A stretch of 13,662 nt of DNA from JBBSVE01 sp038233815. GTDB lineage: Bacteria; Pseudomonadota; Alphaproteobacteria; Rhodobacterales; Rhodobacteraceae. Position numbers and translations under genes: made by a program. The stretch lies in assembly GCA_038233815.1 (NCBI GenBank), contig JBBSVE010000088.1, positions 1 to 13,662 of the forward strand, given 5' to 3'. This document shows positions 1-6,982 of the stretch, piece by piece (within the stretch, counting starts at the first letter, position 1; each line of letters opens with the position of its first letter). Under the pieces are notes generated by a model. The model was given only the letters and a program-made list of their open reading frames with translations, ran no database searches and was not told the origin of the DNA.

Positions 1-168
1 ATCATCGCGAGGGTCAGGTCCAAGGTCGAGCATCCATTCCGCGTCATCAAACGCCAGTTCGGATATGTGAAAACCCGATACCGCGGCCTCGCCAAGAACC
101 GTGCCCAGCTCTTCACGCTGTTCGCGCTCGGCAACCTGTTCTTGGTGCGACGGAGGTTGATGGCATGA
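1..168 (+). CDS. IS5-family transposase, C-terminal part (cut by the window edge)
   Basis: Frame 1 is open from the first base to TGA at 166-168 and encodes 55 residues. It contains VEHPFRVIKRQFGYVKTRYR followed by GLAKN, AQLFTLFALGNL and a basic end (VRRRLMA). This matches the C-terminus of IS5-group DDE transposases; the Glu in VEHPF sits where the last acidic residue of the catalytic triad is expected. The enzyme cuts and joins the ends of its own element. The N-terminus and the other catalytic residues lie outside the window, so intactness cannot be judged. The visible part has no frameshift or stop. Family assignment is from recognition of this signature; the subgroup is not certain. Confidence 0.88.
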   Translation: MIARVRSKVEHPFRVIKRQFGYVKTRYRGLAKNRAQLFTLFALGNLFLVRRRLMA

Positions 169-310
169 GGACGAGTCTGCCCGAAACCCACGAAAGGGCC
201 GCTCGGGCCGTCCGAAAAGCACGAAAACAGCCGCCGGACGCCCATACCCTAGTGGTCGAGAAGATCAGGCGGCCATCTCGGCGCAGCCGAAGCCGTTGAT
301 CAGATGTTCC
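1..310 (+). mobile_element. IS5-family element, 3' portion including putative terminal inverted repeat
   Basis: After the transposase stop there are about 140 non-coding bases. The likely outer end is at 310: read inward on the minus strand it starts GGAACATCTGATCAACGG, which resembles IS5-group termini (GGAAC/GGAAG starts). The next four bases, CTAA at 311-314, fit the YTAR target preferred by IS5 elements and could be one copy of the target duplication. The other end is outside the window, so neither repeat nor duplication can be confirmed here. Confidence 0.55.
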
Positions 311-548
311 CTAACTCTGGCTCTTATGCTGAAAAACACATGGCAGGTAATGACCTCGTGTCAGCACTCACGCCTGAAGAAGGTGTTGGCGGTGTACCAG
401 ATCGTCATAACAGTCCTAGTCCAAATGGCGTCGCCGGAGGCGGCGCGATCGTGCGAAGGAACTGACGATACCCAGCATGAAAATAAATGCGCGGCGACGC
501 GATACTCCAGTGCCTCCGCCAGAGCGCCGGTCGCCGATGGGGCCAACG
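311..548. other. Gap without a recognisable gene, between the IS5 end and the efflux operon
   Basis: Short open frames exist on both strands but none has a convincing start, ribosome site or family signature. This is the DNA downstream of the minus-strand operon. I looked for a rho-independent terminator and saw no stem followed by a T-run in the direction of transcription. The right part may be the leftover of a gene truncated by the IS5 insertion, but I cannot name it. Confidence 0.5.
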
Positions 549-662
549 CTACTGTATCGACGCGCCCCCAACCGCAGGGAGCGCGAAAACGATGCGTGCG
601 ACAATGATGGCTCCCACGGCCAGCGTCACGACGGCTAGGATGAATTTCAGGAACAGGGTCAC
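549..662 (-). CDS. Possible 37-residue single-pass membrane peptide at the end of the operon
   Basis: A GTG at 662-660 overlaps the TGA of the DUF2955 gene (GTGA, 4 bases) and opens a frame of 37 codons ending at 549. The product is almost entirely hydrophobic: VTLFLKFILAVVTLAVGAII, then a single Arg and a short tail. It would form one transmembrane helix. Junctions of the same kind occur earlier in this operon (5102-5105 and 4638-4641). Against it, GGAGG lies only one base before the GTG, too close for a normal ribosome site, and no family is recognised. Small accessory membrane proteins are known beside HlyD/FUSC pumps (for example AaeX with AaeAB), but sequence similarity to those is not visible. 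Confidence 0.35.
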   Translation of the reverse strand: MTLFLKFILAVVTLAVGAIIVARIVFALPAVGGASIQ

Positions 663-1699
663 GCCTCCGATGTCCGCACATCCTCGACGCTTGCGGTATC
701 GCGCCAGCCCGTCAGGCTGTCCAGCAGCGCCACCAGAAAGGCCGCGACGAAGGCGCCGGTCAGCGTAAGGACAATCCGCGTAAAGATCGCGTAGCCCGCG
801 TCCTGCGTGCTCAGCGCGCCCGCGACCAGCGCCAAGGCCACCGAGAATGCGTATTGGTAGACCATGCCAGGGCGGGTGCCATACAGCATTCGCTGCCCGC
901 ACCAGAGCCCGCCCAGAAAGATCAACGCCAGAAGCACCGGCAGATGTGGCGACACCGTGAACAGCGCGAGGATGCCCGCCGCCAGTGCCCCGCCGTAGAA
1001 CGTCGCGCCCACCCGCTCGCCTGCCTCGCGGAGAGCCTCGCCGCGCGTCGGAAACACCAGCACCATGGAGGCGGCGACCGCCATCATCATGTCCGACGGC
1101 TGCATCACGGAATAGAGCCAGAAGCTCAACCCCATCAGAACCGTCGCCCGGATCGCCGCGCCGAGCGCCACGTTGCCCCGCTCCGGCACGGGATCGTCGA
1201 TCTGCCGCACCTTCGTGCGGGCGGGAAGCAGAAGATAGGCCGCGAACCCGATTACCAGCGCCACGAGCGAGGCCTGAACGAAGCCGTCGCGCAGCGTCTC
1301 GACCGTGGCGGTGCCGTGCATCCCCATGACGGACATAAGCACGCCCACAACGACGATCAGCATCCCGGCCGGCGCGCCGGTCCGCAGGATCATCCCGAAG
1401 CCCGCGAAATACACCAGCCACATCGCACCGACATAGACCGCGGGCATCGGGCGCAGACATTCCACAACCGACGTCATGATCCACGGCAGCACGATCATCG
1501 CCGCCACGCCGCCGATCACCTTGCCCGGCTCGAACGCCTTGCGGTTGGCGGCGAGCAGGCCAACCGGCAGGGCCGCGATGATCGGCGGCAGCGCGGGGTT
1601 CAGGACCGGGATCGCGGCATAGGCCAACGCTCCCATCAAGCCAAGGCGAATGCCGTAAAGCGGGTCTTCAGCCGGATCGGGGCGGGGGGTGACATACAT
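659..1699 (-). CDS. DUF2955/FUSC-like multi-pass membrane protein (efflux partner of the HlyD protein)
   Basis: 346 residues from ATG at 1699, with GAGG five bases upstream. The protein has about ten hydrophobic segments in two blocks separated by a polar stretch (around LLLPARTKVRQIDDPVPERG). Motifs such as NPALPPIIAALPVGLL near the N-terminus and the FPTRGEALREA loop fit the DUF2955 family of inner-membrane proteins, which are related in layout to FUSC/AaeB-type exporters and usually sit next to a HlyD-family gene, as here. The gap to the upstream HlyD stop is 7 bases. The likely role is the inner-membrane component of a pump for small hydrophobic or acidic compounds; the substrate is unknown. 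A longer frame reaches back to 1801, but that region lies inside the HlyD gene and has no ribosome site. Confidence 0.75.
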   Translation of the reverse strand: MYVTPRPDPAEDPLYGIRLGLMGALAYAAIPVLNPALPPIIAALPVGLLAANRKAFEPGKVIGGVAAMIVLPWIMTSVVECLRPMPAVYVGAMWLVYFAGFGMILRTGAPAGMLIVVVGVLMSVMGMHGTATVETLRDGFVQASLVALVIGFAAYLLLPARTKVRQIDDPVPERGNVALGAAIRATVLMGLSFWLYSVMQPSDMMMAVAASMVLVFPTRGEALREAGERVGATFYGGALAAGILALFTVSPHLPVLLALIFLGGLWCGQRMLYGTRPGMVYQYAFSVALALVAGALSTQDAGYAIFTRIVLTLTGAFVAAFLVALLDSLTGWRDTASVEDVRTSEA

Positions 1700-1706
1700 G
1701 GCGGCC

Positions 1707-2987
1707 TCAGTGCAGCACGCTCGCCCAAGACCGCAAGCGCTGCATGCGGCCGGCGAGCCAGGCAACCGTTCCGCTGGTCCCGTCCGCGAAGACGACCGCA
1801 TCGACCTTGCCGCCGATCCGCACCGTGCGTGGCCATGCCTTCATCCCGCCGTCGATCTCGATCCGGACTGGGATGCGGCGCGCGGGCTCGAACCAGCGGT
1901 TCGACGGCTGGTTAACAACCAGACCGTCCTGCACGTCGCGTCCCGGATTGATCCCCCAGGCGATGGACTGCACGTGCCCGTTGAAAATCCGTCCCGGCAG
2001 AGCGTCGAACAGCAGATGTGCGGGATCGCCCGGCTTTACGTCCTGCAACTGGTTCTCGCGCAGGTCGACGGTAATCCACGCGGCCTCCGCGTCGATGAAG
2101 GTCAGCGCGGGATTACCCGCACCGATGTATTGCCCCTCCGACAGGGTGAGGTTCGTGACCACGCCCAAATGCGGCGCCGTCACGATGGTGGAGGCGAGGT
2201 CGTATTGCGCCTGTTCCAGCTTCGCCTCTGCGGCGAGGATGCTCGGGTTGTCGCGCCCCTGCGGCCCGAGTTGTGCGCGCGCGCTGTCGAGATTGGCCTC
2301 GGTACTGCGCAGCGCAGTTTCGGTCTGCGCGACATCGGCGCGGGCCTGATCGCCCTGCGCCGCCGCGACGACGCCCCGTGTCTCCAGCCGCAGAGTCCGG
2401 TCGCTGGCGGCACGGGTGGTATCGAGCGCTGTGCGGGCCTGTGTGACGGCGGCCTGCGACGCCACCAGAGACGCGCCCGAAGCATTGAGGGTCTGGAGCG
2501 CGGTATCGAGACCCGCCTCCGCCTGCCGGACCACAAGCTCGAACGGCCGCGGGTCGAGCGTAAAGAGGGGATCCCCCGCCTGCACCACCGCATCGTCGGC
2601 GACATGCACAGCCACCACCTCGCCCGAGACGCGCGGCGCGATCCGCACCACATAAGCCGACACGAGTCCGCGCGAGGACGACGGCGCCATCCGGTCGGTC
2701 AGCGCATAAAGCGCCACCATCGCCAGCAGCCCGACCACGACGACAACCGCGATGAGCCTGGCAGGGTTGCGCGTCGGTTTCGGCGCGCCCTGCCCCGATC
2801 TGGCAGACATCGGATCGGTAGGCTTCGGCTCCACGGTTGCTGACCCCTCAGTTTTCAACTGAGTAGGCTCCTTGCCCCGCCCCGCAGATGTCGGCTCTGC
2901 CACTTGCGGCGCTGCCTGTCTCTGCAGGGGAGGCGTCGGCTCGGAGGGCGTCAGCGTGGCGGGCGTCGGGGAGCGGTCGTCGGTCAT
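1707..2987 (-). CDS. HlyD-family membrane fusion protein (periplasmic adaptor of an efflux pump)
   Basis: 426 residues. Order: a Pro/Thr/Gln-rich cytoplasmic segment (1-75), one transmembrane helix (about 78-97, LIAVVVVVGLLAMVALYAL), a first lipoyl half (RIAPRVSGEVVAVHVADDAV), a long Ala/Gln-rich coiled-coil hairpin (about 150-270), a second lipoyl half (TIVTAPHLGVVTNLTLSEGQ) and a beta-barrel with WITVDLRENQLQDVKPGD. This is the EmrA/AaeA-type adaptor architecture. I place the start at 2987 because GGAGAGG lies eight bases upstream; an ATG six codons earlier (3005) has only a weak site. The gap to the upstream hydrolase stop is 19 bases and to the downstream DUF2955 start 7 bases. The cytoplasmic tail is longer than usual and of low complexity. 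Confidence 0.9.
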   Translation of the reverse strand: MTDDRSPTPATLTPSEPTPPLQRQAAPQVAEPTSAGRGKEPTQLKTEGSATVEPKPTDPMSARSGQGAPKPTRNPARLIAVVVVVGLLAMVALYALTDRMAPSSSRGLVSAYVVRIAPRVSGEVVAVHVADDAVVQAGDPLFTLDPRPFELVVRQAEAGLDTALQTLNASGASLVASQAAVTQARTALDTTRAASDRTLRLETRGVVAAAQGDQARADVAQTETALRSTEANLDSARAQLGPQGRDNPSILAAEAKLEQAQYDLASTIVTAPHLGVVTNLTLSEGQYIGAGNPALTFIDAEAAWITVDLRENQLQDVKPGDPAHLLFDALPGRIFNGHVQSIAWGINPGRDVQDGLVVNQPSNRWFEPARRIPVRIEIDGGMKAWPRTVRIGGKVDAVVFADGTSGTVAWLAGRMQRLRSWASVLH

Positions 2988-3006
2988 GGCCGGGTCCTCT
3001 CCCATG

Positions 3007-4641
3007 TCAGCGCCTACGGGCGGTCAAGGTTCCGCCGTCCGGGGTGGACAGAAGCAGTGCGCCCGTCGCATCGAAAGTGTAGGACCGCACCGCCCTTAGA
3101 AGATCGAGAACGCGCCGCTCCTGCGCCATCAGCGCTTCGGGGCAGGCCATCCTTGTCGTGCCTGCCTGCGTCACCGACATCGTGCCGTCCGCCGCCTTGT
3201 AGCTGCCGATCAGCCGGTTGCAGGTCGCGCTCCCGGCGAGCCTGCCGTCGGGCAGGAACGAAAGGCTCGCGGGGCTTCCGTCGATCACGCCCCGGCCCGC
3301 GACATCCTCGATCGTCCACTCTCCCCCGATAATGTCGGGAGCCGCATCCTGCGCCATCAGATAGTCCGCAACCGCACGGTAGGCGGGAAGCGAGGTCGGA
3401 TCGCTCGCTGCATTGGCCGCCGCCGGGTTCGAGGCGAAGCGCACGATCACCATCCCGGCGGCGGGGTCGATCCAGATCGTCTGGCCATGCACCCCGCGCG
3501 CGGCAACGGCGCCGTGGTCGTCATGGCTGATCCACCACATGCCGCGGTAGCTCCAGCCCTTCAGAAGATCGTAACCAGCCTTGGCGAATGTGTCTTTGTC
3601 GCCACCCTCGCGGATACGGTCGATGGCGGCGGCGGGGATGATCTGGCGGCCCTGCCATTGGCCCTCGTCTAGCACCATCTGCCCGAACCGGCCCATGTCG
3701 CGCAGCGTCGCGTTGAACCCGCCCCCTGCGAACGGCGTGCCGATGGAATCGACGGTGTAGAACGCCTCGCGCTCCGCCCCCAGCTCGGACCAGATGCGGC
3801 GCGAGAGTTCATCCGCGACGGACACCCCCGCCACGCGCGAAATGAGCCAACCCGCCGCATCGGCGTTCACGGTCTTGTAGCCAAAAGCGGCCCCGTGTTC
3901 GCCCTTTTTGCGGACCGTCTGGAGGTAGTCGAAATAGCTCTCCGGCCCCTCGTAGCCTCCGGGCTTCGGCAGCGGGCTTCCGGCCTCGGCATAGGTCCAG
4001 ACTTCCGCGTCCGGGTCGGCATAATCCTCGGAATAATCGAGGCCCGTGGTCATATCGAGCACCTGCCGCACGGTCGCGTCGCCAAAGGCGCTTTCTCCGA
4101 GTTCCGGGATCACGTCGCGGACCAGCGCCGTCTCGTCCAGCGTGCCCTCGGCGACGAGAACCTCCGCCAGAAGGCCGGTGATGCTCTTGGTCACGGACAT
4201 CGCCCCGTGAAGCGTATTGCGGTCGAGGCAACCCGCGTAGCGTTCATAGACGATGCGGCCCTTGTGCAGCACCAGAACGCCGTCCGAGTAATTGGCGTCG
4301 AACGCCTCCCCCCAGGTCATCGGCGCACCCCCGCCCAGCGGCGTGAAGCGCACCGCATCGAGGTCGGCATCGGGCTTCCCGGGCAGATCGACCACGGGGC
4401 CGCCATTCGGCACGGCCACGGATGGCATCAGCTGCCGGAAATGACAGACCGTCCAGCGCAGCTTCGGAAAGGCGAAATAATCCGGATCGGTGAAACGGAT
4501 AGTCGTGTCCGGCGCGGGCGGAAAGCCTTGCATCCAGCCCATCGTCACCGGGTCCGACGCCTGCGCCGAAAGCGGCGCACCATCCTGAGCCATTGCGGCG
4601 CTTCCCATTGTCAGGATCAGTCCGGCGGTTGCGATCTTCAT
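3007..4641 (-). CDS. Secreted beta-lactamase-fold serine hydrolase fused to a C-terminal META (HslJ-like) domain
   Basis: 544 residues from ATG at 4641, with AGGAG seven bases upstream. A signal peptide MKIATAGLILTMGSAAMA is followed by a mature start at Gln, so the protein should be periplasmic. The class C beta-lactamase/6-aminohexanoate-dimer-hydrolase fold shows the nucleophile motif S149-V-T-K152, the tyrosine motif around Y255 (FGYKTVN) and a third motif VHGQTIWIDP, in the usual order. The last roughly 105 residues form a META domain (GGEWTIEDV, SATCNRLIGSY, TTRMACPEALMAQE), normally a separate domain in lipoproteins and HslJ. The hydrolase family cleaves esters, amides or peptides; this substrate is unknown. 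The start overlaps the stop of the upstream membrane gene (ATGA). The frame is open further upstream, but that stretch is antisense-like shadow sequence inside other genes. Confidence 0.88.
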   Translation of the reverse strand: MKIATAGLILTMGSAAMAQDGAPLSAQASDPVTMGWMQGFPPAPDTTIRFTDPDYFAFPKLRWTVCHFRQLMPSVAVPNGGPVVDLPGKPDADLDAVRFTPLGGGAPMTWGEAFDANYSDGVLVLHKGRIVYERYAGCLDRNTLHGAMSVTKSITGLLAEVLVAEGTLDETALVRDVIPELGESAFGDATVRQVLDMTTGLDYSEDYADPDAEVWTYAEAGSPLPKPGGYEGPESYFDYLQTVRKKGEHGAAFGYKTVNADAAGWLISRVAGVSVADELSRRIWSELGAEREAFYTVDSIGTPFAGGGFNATLRDMGRFGQMVLDEGQWQGRQIIPAAAIDRIREGGDKDTFAKAGYDLLKGWSYRGMWWISHDDHGAVAARGVHGQTIWIDPAAGMVIVRFASNPAAANAASDPTSLPAYRAVADYLMAQDAAPDIIGGEWTIEDVAGRGVIDGSPASLSFLPDGRLAGSATCNRLIGSYKAADGTMSVTQAGTTRMACPEALMAQERRVLDLLRAVRSYTFDATGALLLSTPDGGTLTARRR

Positions 4642-5105
4642 GGTTCGTCTCCTGATTTCGCCACTCTGCTCGTGCGAAGGGTCATGTAATTCACAATACC
4701 GGCCACCAGTCCCGCCACCACGGCGAGGATCAGGACCGCCGCCGTCAATGACACCGTGACGCTCCCCATTGCCCGCTGCCAGATCACGGCCAGCGTCACC
4801 AGAAGCCCGAAGGTGAAGATCCCGTGCCGAAGCGTGAGCCACGCCATCTCCGGCCAGAACGGCCGTTTCGGCCCCTTTAGCGTCAGATGCCCAATCACTG
4901 TCAGGATCATGGCGAGCGACACGGCTAGCGGCACGGCGGCTCCGAAGACCGTGTGAACATCGTTGCCGATGCCGTCCACGCTCAGCGCGACCGGGGCGTG
5001 ATCCTTCAAGAGCCAGAACTGGATCCCCCCGTTGATGACCGCGTTGATCGCGCCGCCCACGACAGCACCCTTGAGGATACTGCGGTCCAGCCCCGCCGCA
5101 ATCAC
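4638..5105 (-). CDS. Four-helix integral membrane protein of unknown function
   Basis: 155 residues from GTG at 5105, which overlaps the hdhA stop (GTGA) and has AGGA six bases upstream. There are four predicted membrane helices, around LKGAVVGGAINAVINGGIQF, FGAAVPLAVSLAMILTVIGH, FTFGLLVTLAVIWQRAMG and VSLTAAVLILAVVAGLVAGI. The loop between helices 2 and 3 is basic (LKGPKRPFWPE). No catalytic or transport motif is visible and I do not recognise the family. The stop overlaps the next start (ATGA), so it should be made together with the steroid dehydrogenase and the hydrolase. It could be an accessory permease or an anchor; that is inference only. Confidence 0.85.
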   Translation of the reverse strand: MIAAGLDRSILKGAVVGGAINAVINGGIQFWLLKDHAPVALSVDGIGNDVHTVFGAAVPLAVSLAMILTVIGHLTLKGPKRPFWPEMAWLTLRHGIFTFGLLVTLAVIWQRAMGSVTVSLTAAVLILAVVAGLVAGIVNYMTLRTSRVAKSGDEP

Positions 5106-5869
5106 GATAGTTCCTGCACACCGCCGCCCGACACGGTCAGGATCTGCCCGCTGATCCAGCCTGACGCGGGGGCACAGAGAAAGAGCGCGGCGTTGGCGAT
5201 ATCCTCCGGCTCGCCCAGCCGGTGGATCGGCGTGTGCATCAGCATCGTGCGCTCCACCTCGTCAGTCAGAACGGAGCGGAGTGCCGCCGTCCGCATCGCT
5301 CCCGGCGCAATCCCGTTAACGCGGATGCCTTTGGGGCCGAGATCGAAGGCGATGTTGCGGATCAGGTGGTTGGTCGCCGCCTTCGACGCCCCATAGGACG
5401 CCATGTCGCGGTTCGTGTTCTCCCCCGCCATCGAGGTGATGGCGAGTATGGCACCGCCCCCCGCCGCCTCCATCGCCGAGGCGGAAAGCTGCGCCAGCCG
5501 GAACAGCGAATGGACGTTGAGATCGAAAGCGCGCCGGAAGTCGGCCATCGGCATGTCGAACGGCTTCGGCCCGCCGCCGCCCGCGTTGCTGACGAGGATC
5601 GTGAGCTTCCCAAAGGCTGCAACCGTCGTCGCAACGACGGCGGCAAGATCGTCCTCTTCCAGCACGTTGCAGGCGCGGGCCTCGGCGCGCCCGCCTGCGT
5701 CCGTGATCTCGACCGCGACGGCTTTTGCCGCCGCAACGTCGAGATCGCTCACCATTACCGCGGCGCCCGCCCCGGCAAAGGTCAGCGCAATCGCCCGCCC
5801 GATCCCGGCACCCGCGCCGGTAATCAGGGCCACATCGTCCGTCAGTCGGAAATTCTTCGCGTCAAACAT
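5102..5869 (-). CDS. hdhA: 7-alpha-hydroxysteroid dehydrogenase (NAD-dependent short-chain dehydrogenase)
   Basis: 255 residues, the same length as E. coli HdhA and alike throughout from memory: TGAGAGIG cofactor loop, SNAGGGGPKPFDMPMADFRR, S146, Y159 and K163 (SYGASK), RVNGIAPGA, RLGEPEDIANAALFLC and the C-terminal SGQILTVSGGGVQEL. D42 after the second strand (SDLD) favours NAD over NADP. The enzyme oxidises the 7-alpha hydroxyl of bile acids; in an environmental bacterium the true substrate may be another cyclic alcohol or steroid. AGGA lies eight bases before ATG 5869. It is the first gene of a coupled operon with a membrane protein, a secreted hydrolase and an efflux pair, so its product or substrate is probably handled by them. 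Confidence 0.88.
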   Translation of the reverse strand: MFDAKNFRLTDDVALITGAGAGIGRAIALTFAGAGAAVMVSDLDVAAAKAVAVEITDAGGRAEARACNVLEEDDLAAVVATTVAAFGKLTILVSNAGGGGPKPFDMPMADFRRAFDLNVHSLFRLAQLSASAMEAAGGGAILAITSMAGENTNRDMASYGASKAATNHLIRNIAFDLGPKGIRVNGIAPGAMRTAALRSVLTDEVERTMLMHTPIHRLGEPEDIANAALFLCAPASGWISGQILTVSGGGVQELS

Positions 5870-5975
5870 GCTCGCATCCTACTATTCGACCGGGATGCAG
5901 ATGCACTCCCCGGTTCTGGATCCCGTCATCCGTGGTCGTCCGCTCTCCCGTCGCTTCTGCTCACGAGAGCGCCTG
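5870..5975 (-). promoter_or_regulatory. Intergenic leader between uraH and hdhA with an inverted repeat
   Basis: The 106 bases between the two genes hold an inverted repeat, CGCTCTC at 5941-5947 pairing with GAGAGCG at 5965-5971 around a 17-base loop, directly after the uraH stop. It lacks a T-run, so it is at best a weak or factor-dependent terminator. No clear -35/-10 pair is seen for hdhA. Whether hdhA is transcribed from here or by read-through from uraH is open. Confidence 0.3.
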
Positions 5976-6365
5976 TCAGTTGCCCAGGTAGGTCGAGTAT
6001 CCGAACGGACTGACCAGCACCGGCACGTGGTGATGGCGCTTGGTGTCCGAGACGTCGAACACGATCGAAATCTCGGGGAAGAAGGGCTTGTCGCCGAGCG
6101 CCGCATAGCCGCTGAAGTCGAAGGTCAGCCGGTAGTTCGCGTTCTGGGTCTCGATGCCGAAGCCTTCGACACGGCCATTGGCGCCGGTCGCGCCGTGGCC
6201 GACCTCCGTCCAAGCATCCCCTTGCCGGATGTCGAGCGTGACGGGGATGCCCTCGCCGCCCTTGCCGGTGGCGATGTTGAGGACGTGGGTGGAAATATCC
6301 TCGGCCATCGCGGGGAGGGCCAGAGTGGCGCTGAGGAGGGAAGCCAGCAGAGTGGTGCGGATCAT
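5976..6365 (-). CDS. uraH: Periplasmic 5-hydroxyisourate hydrolase (transthyretin-like)
   Basis: 129 residues from ATG at 6365. A signal peptide (MIRTTLLASLLSATLALPAM, cleaved after A21) directs it to the periplasm. The mature part has the family signature ISTHVLNIATGKGGEGIPV with H27, R65 (NGRVEG), and HHHVPVLVSPFGYSTY with H113. It should hydrolyse 5-hydroxyisourate from urate oxidation to OHCU. The family normally ends in YRGS, a conserved active-site tail; here it ends YLGN, losing the Arg and Ser. The upstream ribosome site is weak (GAAAG). No uricase or OHCU decarboxylase gene is in the window. A variant transthyretin-like protein with altered activity is possible. Confidence 0.88.
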   Translation of the reverse strand: MIRTTLLASLLSATLALPAMAEDISTHVLNIATGKGGEGIPVTLDIRQGDAWTEVGHGATGANGRVEGFGIETQNANYRLTFDFSGYAALGDKPFFPEISIVFDVSDTKRHHHVPVLVSPFGYSTYLGN

Positions 6366-6414
6366 GGGATGACTTTCGTTGAAGGGTGGCGGGCCGACGC
6401 GCACCGGACCCGCC

Positions 6415-6432
6415 CCGACCCCTTCGGGTCGG
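6415..6432. repeat. Hairpin upstream of uraH
   Basis: CCGACCC at 6415-6421 pairs perfectly with GGGTCGG at 6426-6432 around a 4-base loop (CTTC). On the plus strand it is followed by ACTTTT at 6433-6438, giving a short terminator-like look, but no plus-strand gene leads into it. On the minus strand it would lie in the uraH leader, about 50 bases before the start. Confidence 0.45.
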
Positions 6433-6598
6433 ACTTTTCAGGCCTGCGCTTCACGTCAAAATCCATGCCAAACCCCGTTTCGTCAGGCCCCGAGAGGGGT
6501 CCTGCAGTCCGGGCGTTCAGAACGAAAGATGCGCGGAACGGTTCCCTGCTCACGACGCCATCGAGAGCCGCATCGCTCTTCTATCTGGGGGTTCCCCG

Positions 6599-6617
6599 TG
6601 CCCGCCGCAAGCGGGCA
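6599..6617. repeat. 7-bp hairpin in the non-coding gap
   Basis: TGCCCGC at 6599-6605 pairs with GCGGGCA at 6611-6617 around CGCAA. No T-run follows on either strand, and no gene abuts it. Function unknown. Confidence 0.4.
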
Positions 6618-6732
6618 AGACCGTCGAAGGTCGATCTGCTTGATCTCTCTGGCAGCAGACCCTGTTTTGGCGCACCGATTGCGTCGATACGATGGCAGCC
6701 GGGCCGGCCACCAGGCGGAACCGCCTCCTTTC

Positions 6733-6934
6733 GTGACCGACGAAATTCTGAAGACGTTTGCCGACGATCTGGCACGTGCAACGCACGATATGGCTGCCGA
6801 GATGGGTCGGCACGGCCAGATGATCTTCCTCCCCGACCCATCACCAGCACATCGCGGCGATGGCGCAGCGGCGTATCGCGGGCGTGCGCATCGTGCCCAT
6901 GCCGGTCCAGGCCGGGCGCGGCGCCGCAATTTGA
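6733..6934 (+). pseudogene. Possible decayed coding fragment with a frameshift
   Basis: From GTG at 6733 the frame reads VTDEILKTFADDLARATHDM, then AAEMGRHGQMIFLPDP, which has ordinary protein composition. Near 6838 this frame turns into low-quality Arg/Ala-rich sequence, while the +1 frame from 6839 reads HHQHIAAMAQRRIAGVRIVP followed by MPVQAGRGAAI and a TGA at 6932-6934. The joined sequence looks like one protein broken by a single-base shift. I do not recognise the family. It could be chance in high-GC DNA. Confidence 0.25.
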
Positions 6935-6982
6935 TCGATCCCGAGACGAGGCCAAGTGACGGGTGACCGCCCGGTGCGTTTG

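Larger units (their letters stand above)
6366..6982. other. About 600 bases without an intact gene: hairpins and a frame-broken coding trace
   Basis: No open frame here has a ribosome site and a recognisable product. On the minus strand TTGACG at 6459-6454 could be a -35 for uraH, but no good -10 follows. Two hairpins stand out and are listed separately, plus a frame-broken coding-like trace at 6733-6934. The region may be a promoter area plus the remains of a lost gene. Confidence 0.45.

Noticed and set aside
549..1484. Long minus-strand frame overlapping the DUF2955 gene
   Set aside because: Most of it is an Arg/Gly-rich alternate frame of the pump gene. Only its last 37 codons, after a coupled GTG, are kept as a possible peptide.
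1689..2843. 384-codon open frame on the plus strand
   Set aside because: It is antisense to the HlyD gene, without a ribosome site, and has Arg/His-rich shadow composition.
4642..5121. Open frame extending the serine hydrolase upstream to 704 residues
   Set aside because: The extra N-terminal part lies antisense-like in another frame of the 155-residue membrane gene and has no ribosome site. The start at 4641 has a good site and a signal peptide.
6415..6438. Rho-independent terminator
   Set aside because: The hairpin is followed by four T on the plus strand, but no plus-strand gene is upstream, and the stem is short.
6928..6945. Second FNR-like site (TTGATCGATC)
   Set aside because: The right half does not match ATCAA with a four-base spacer, and no gene is positioned to use it.
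5403..6959. 518-codon open frame on the plus strand
   Set aside because: It runs opposite hdhA and uraH, is rich in Arg, Ala, Ser and Pro, and shows no family signature. It is a GC-driven shadow.
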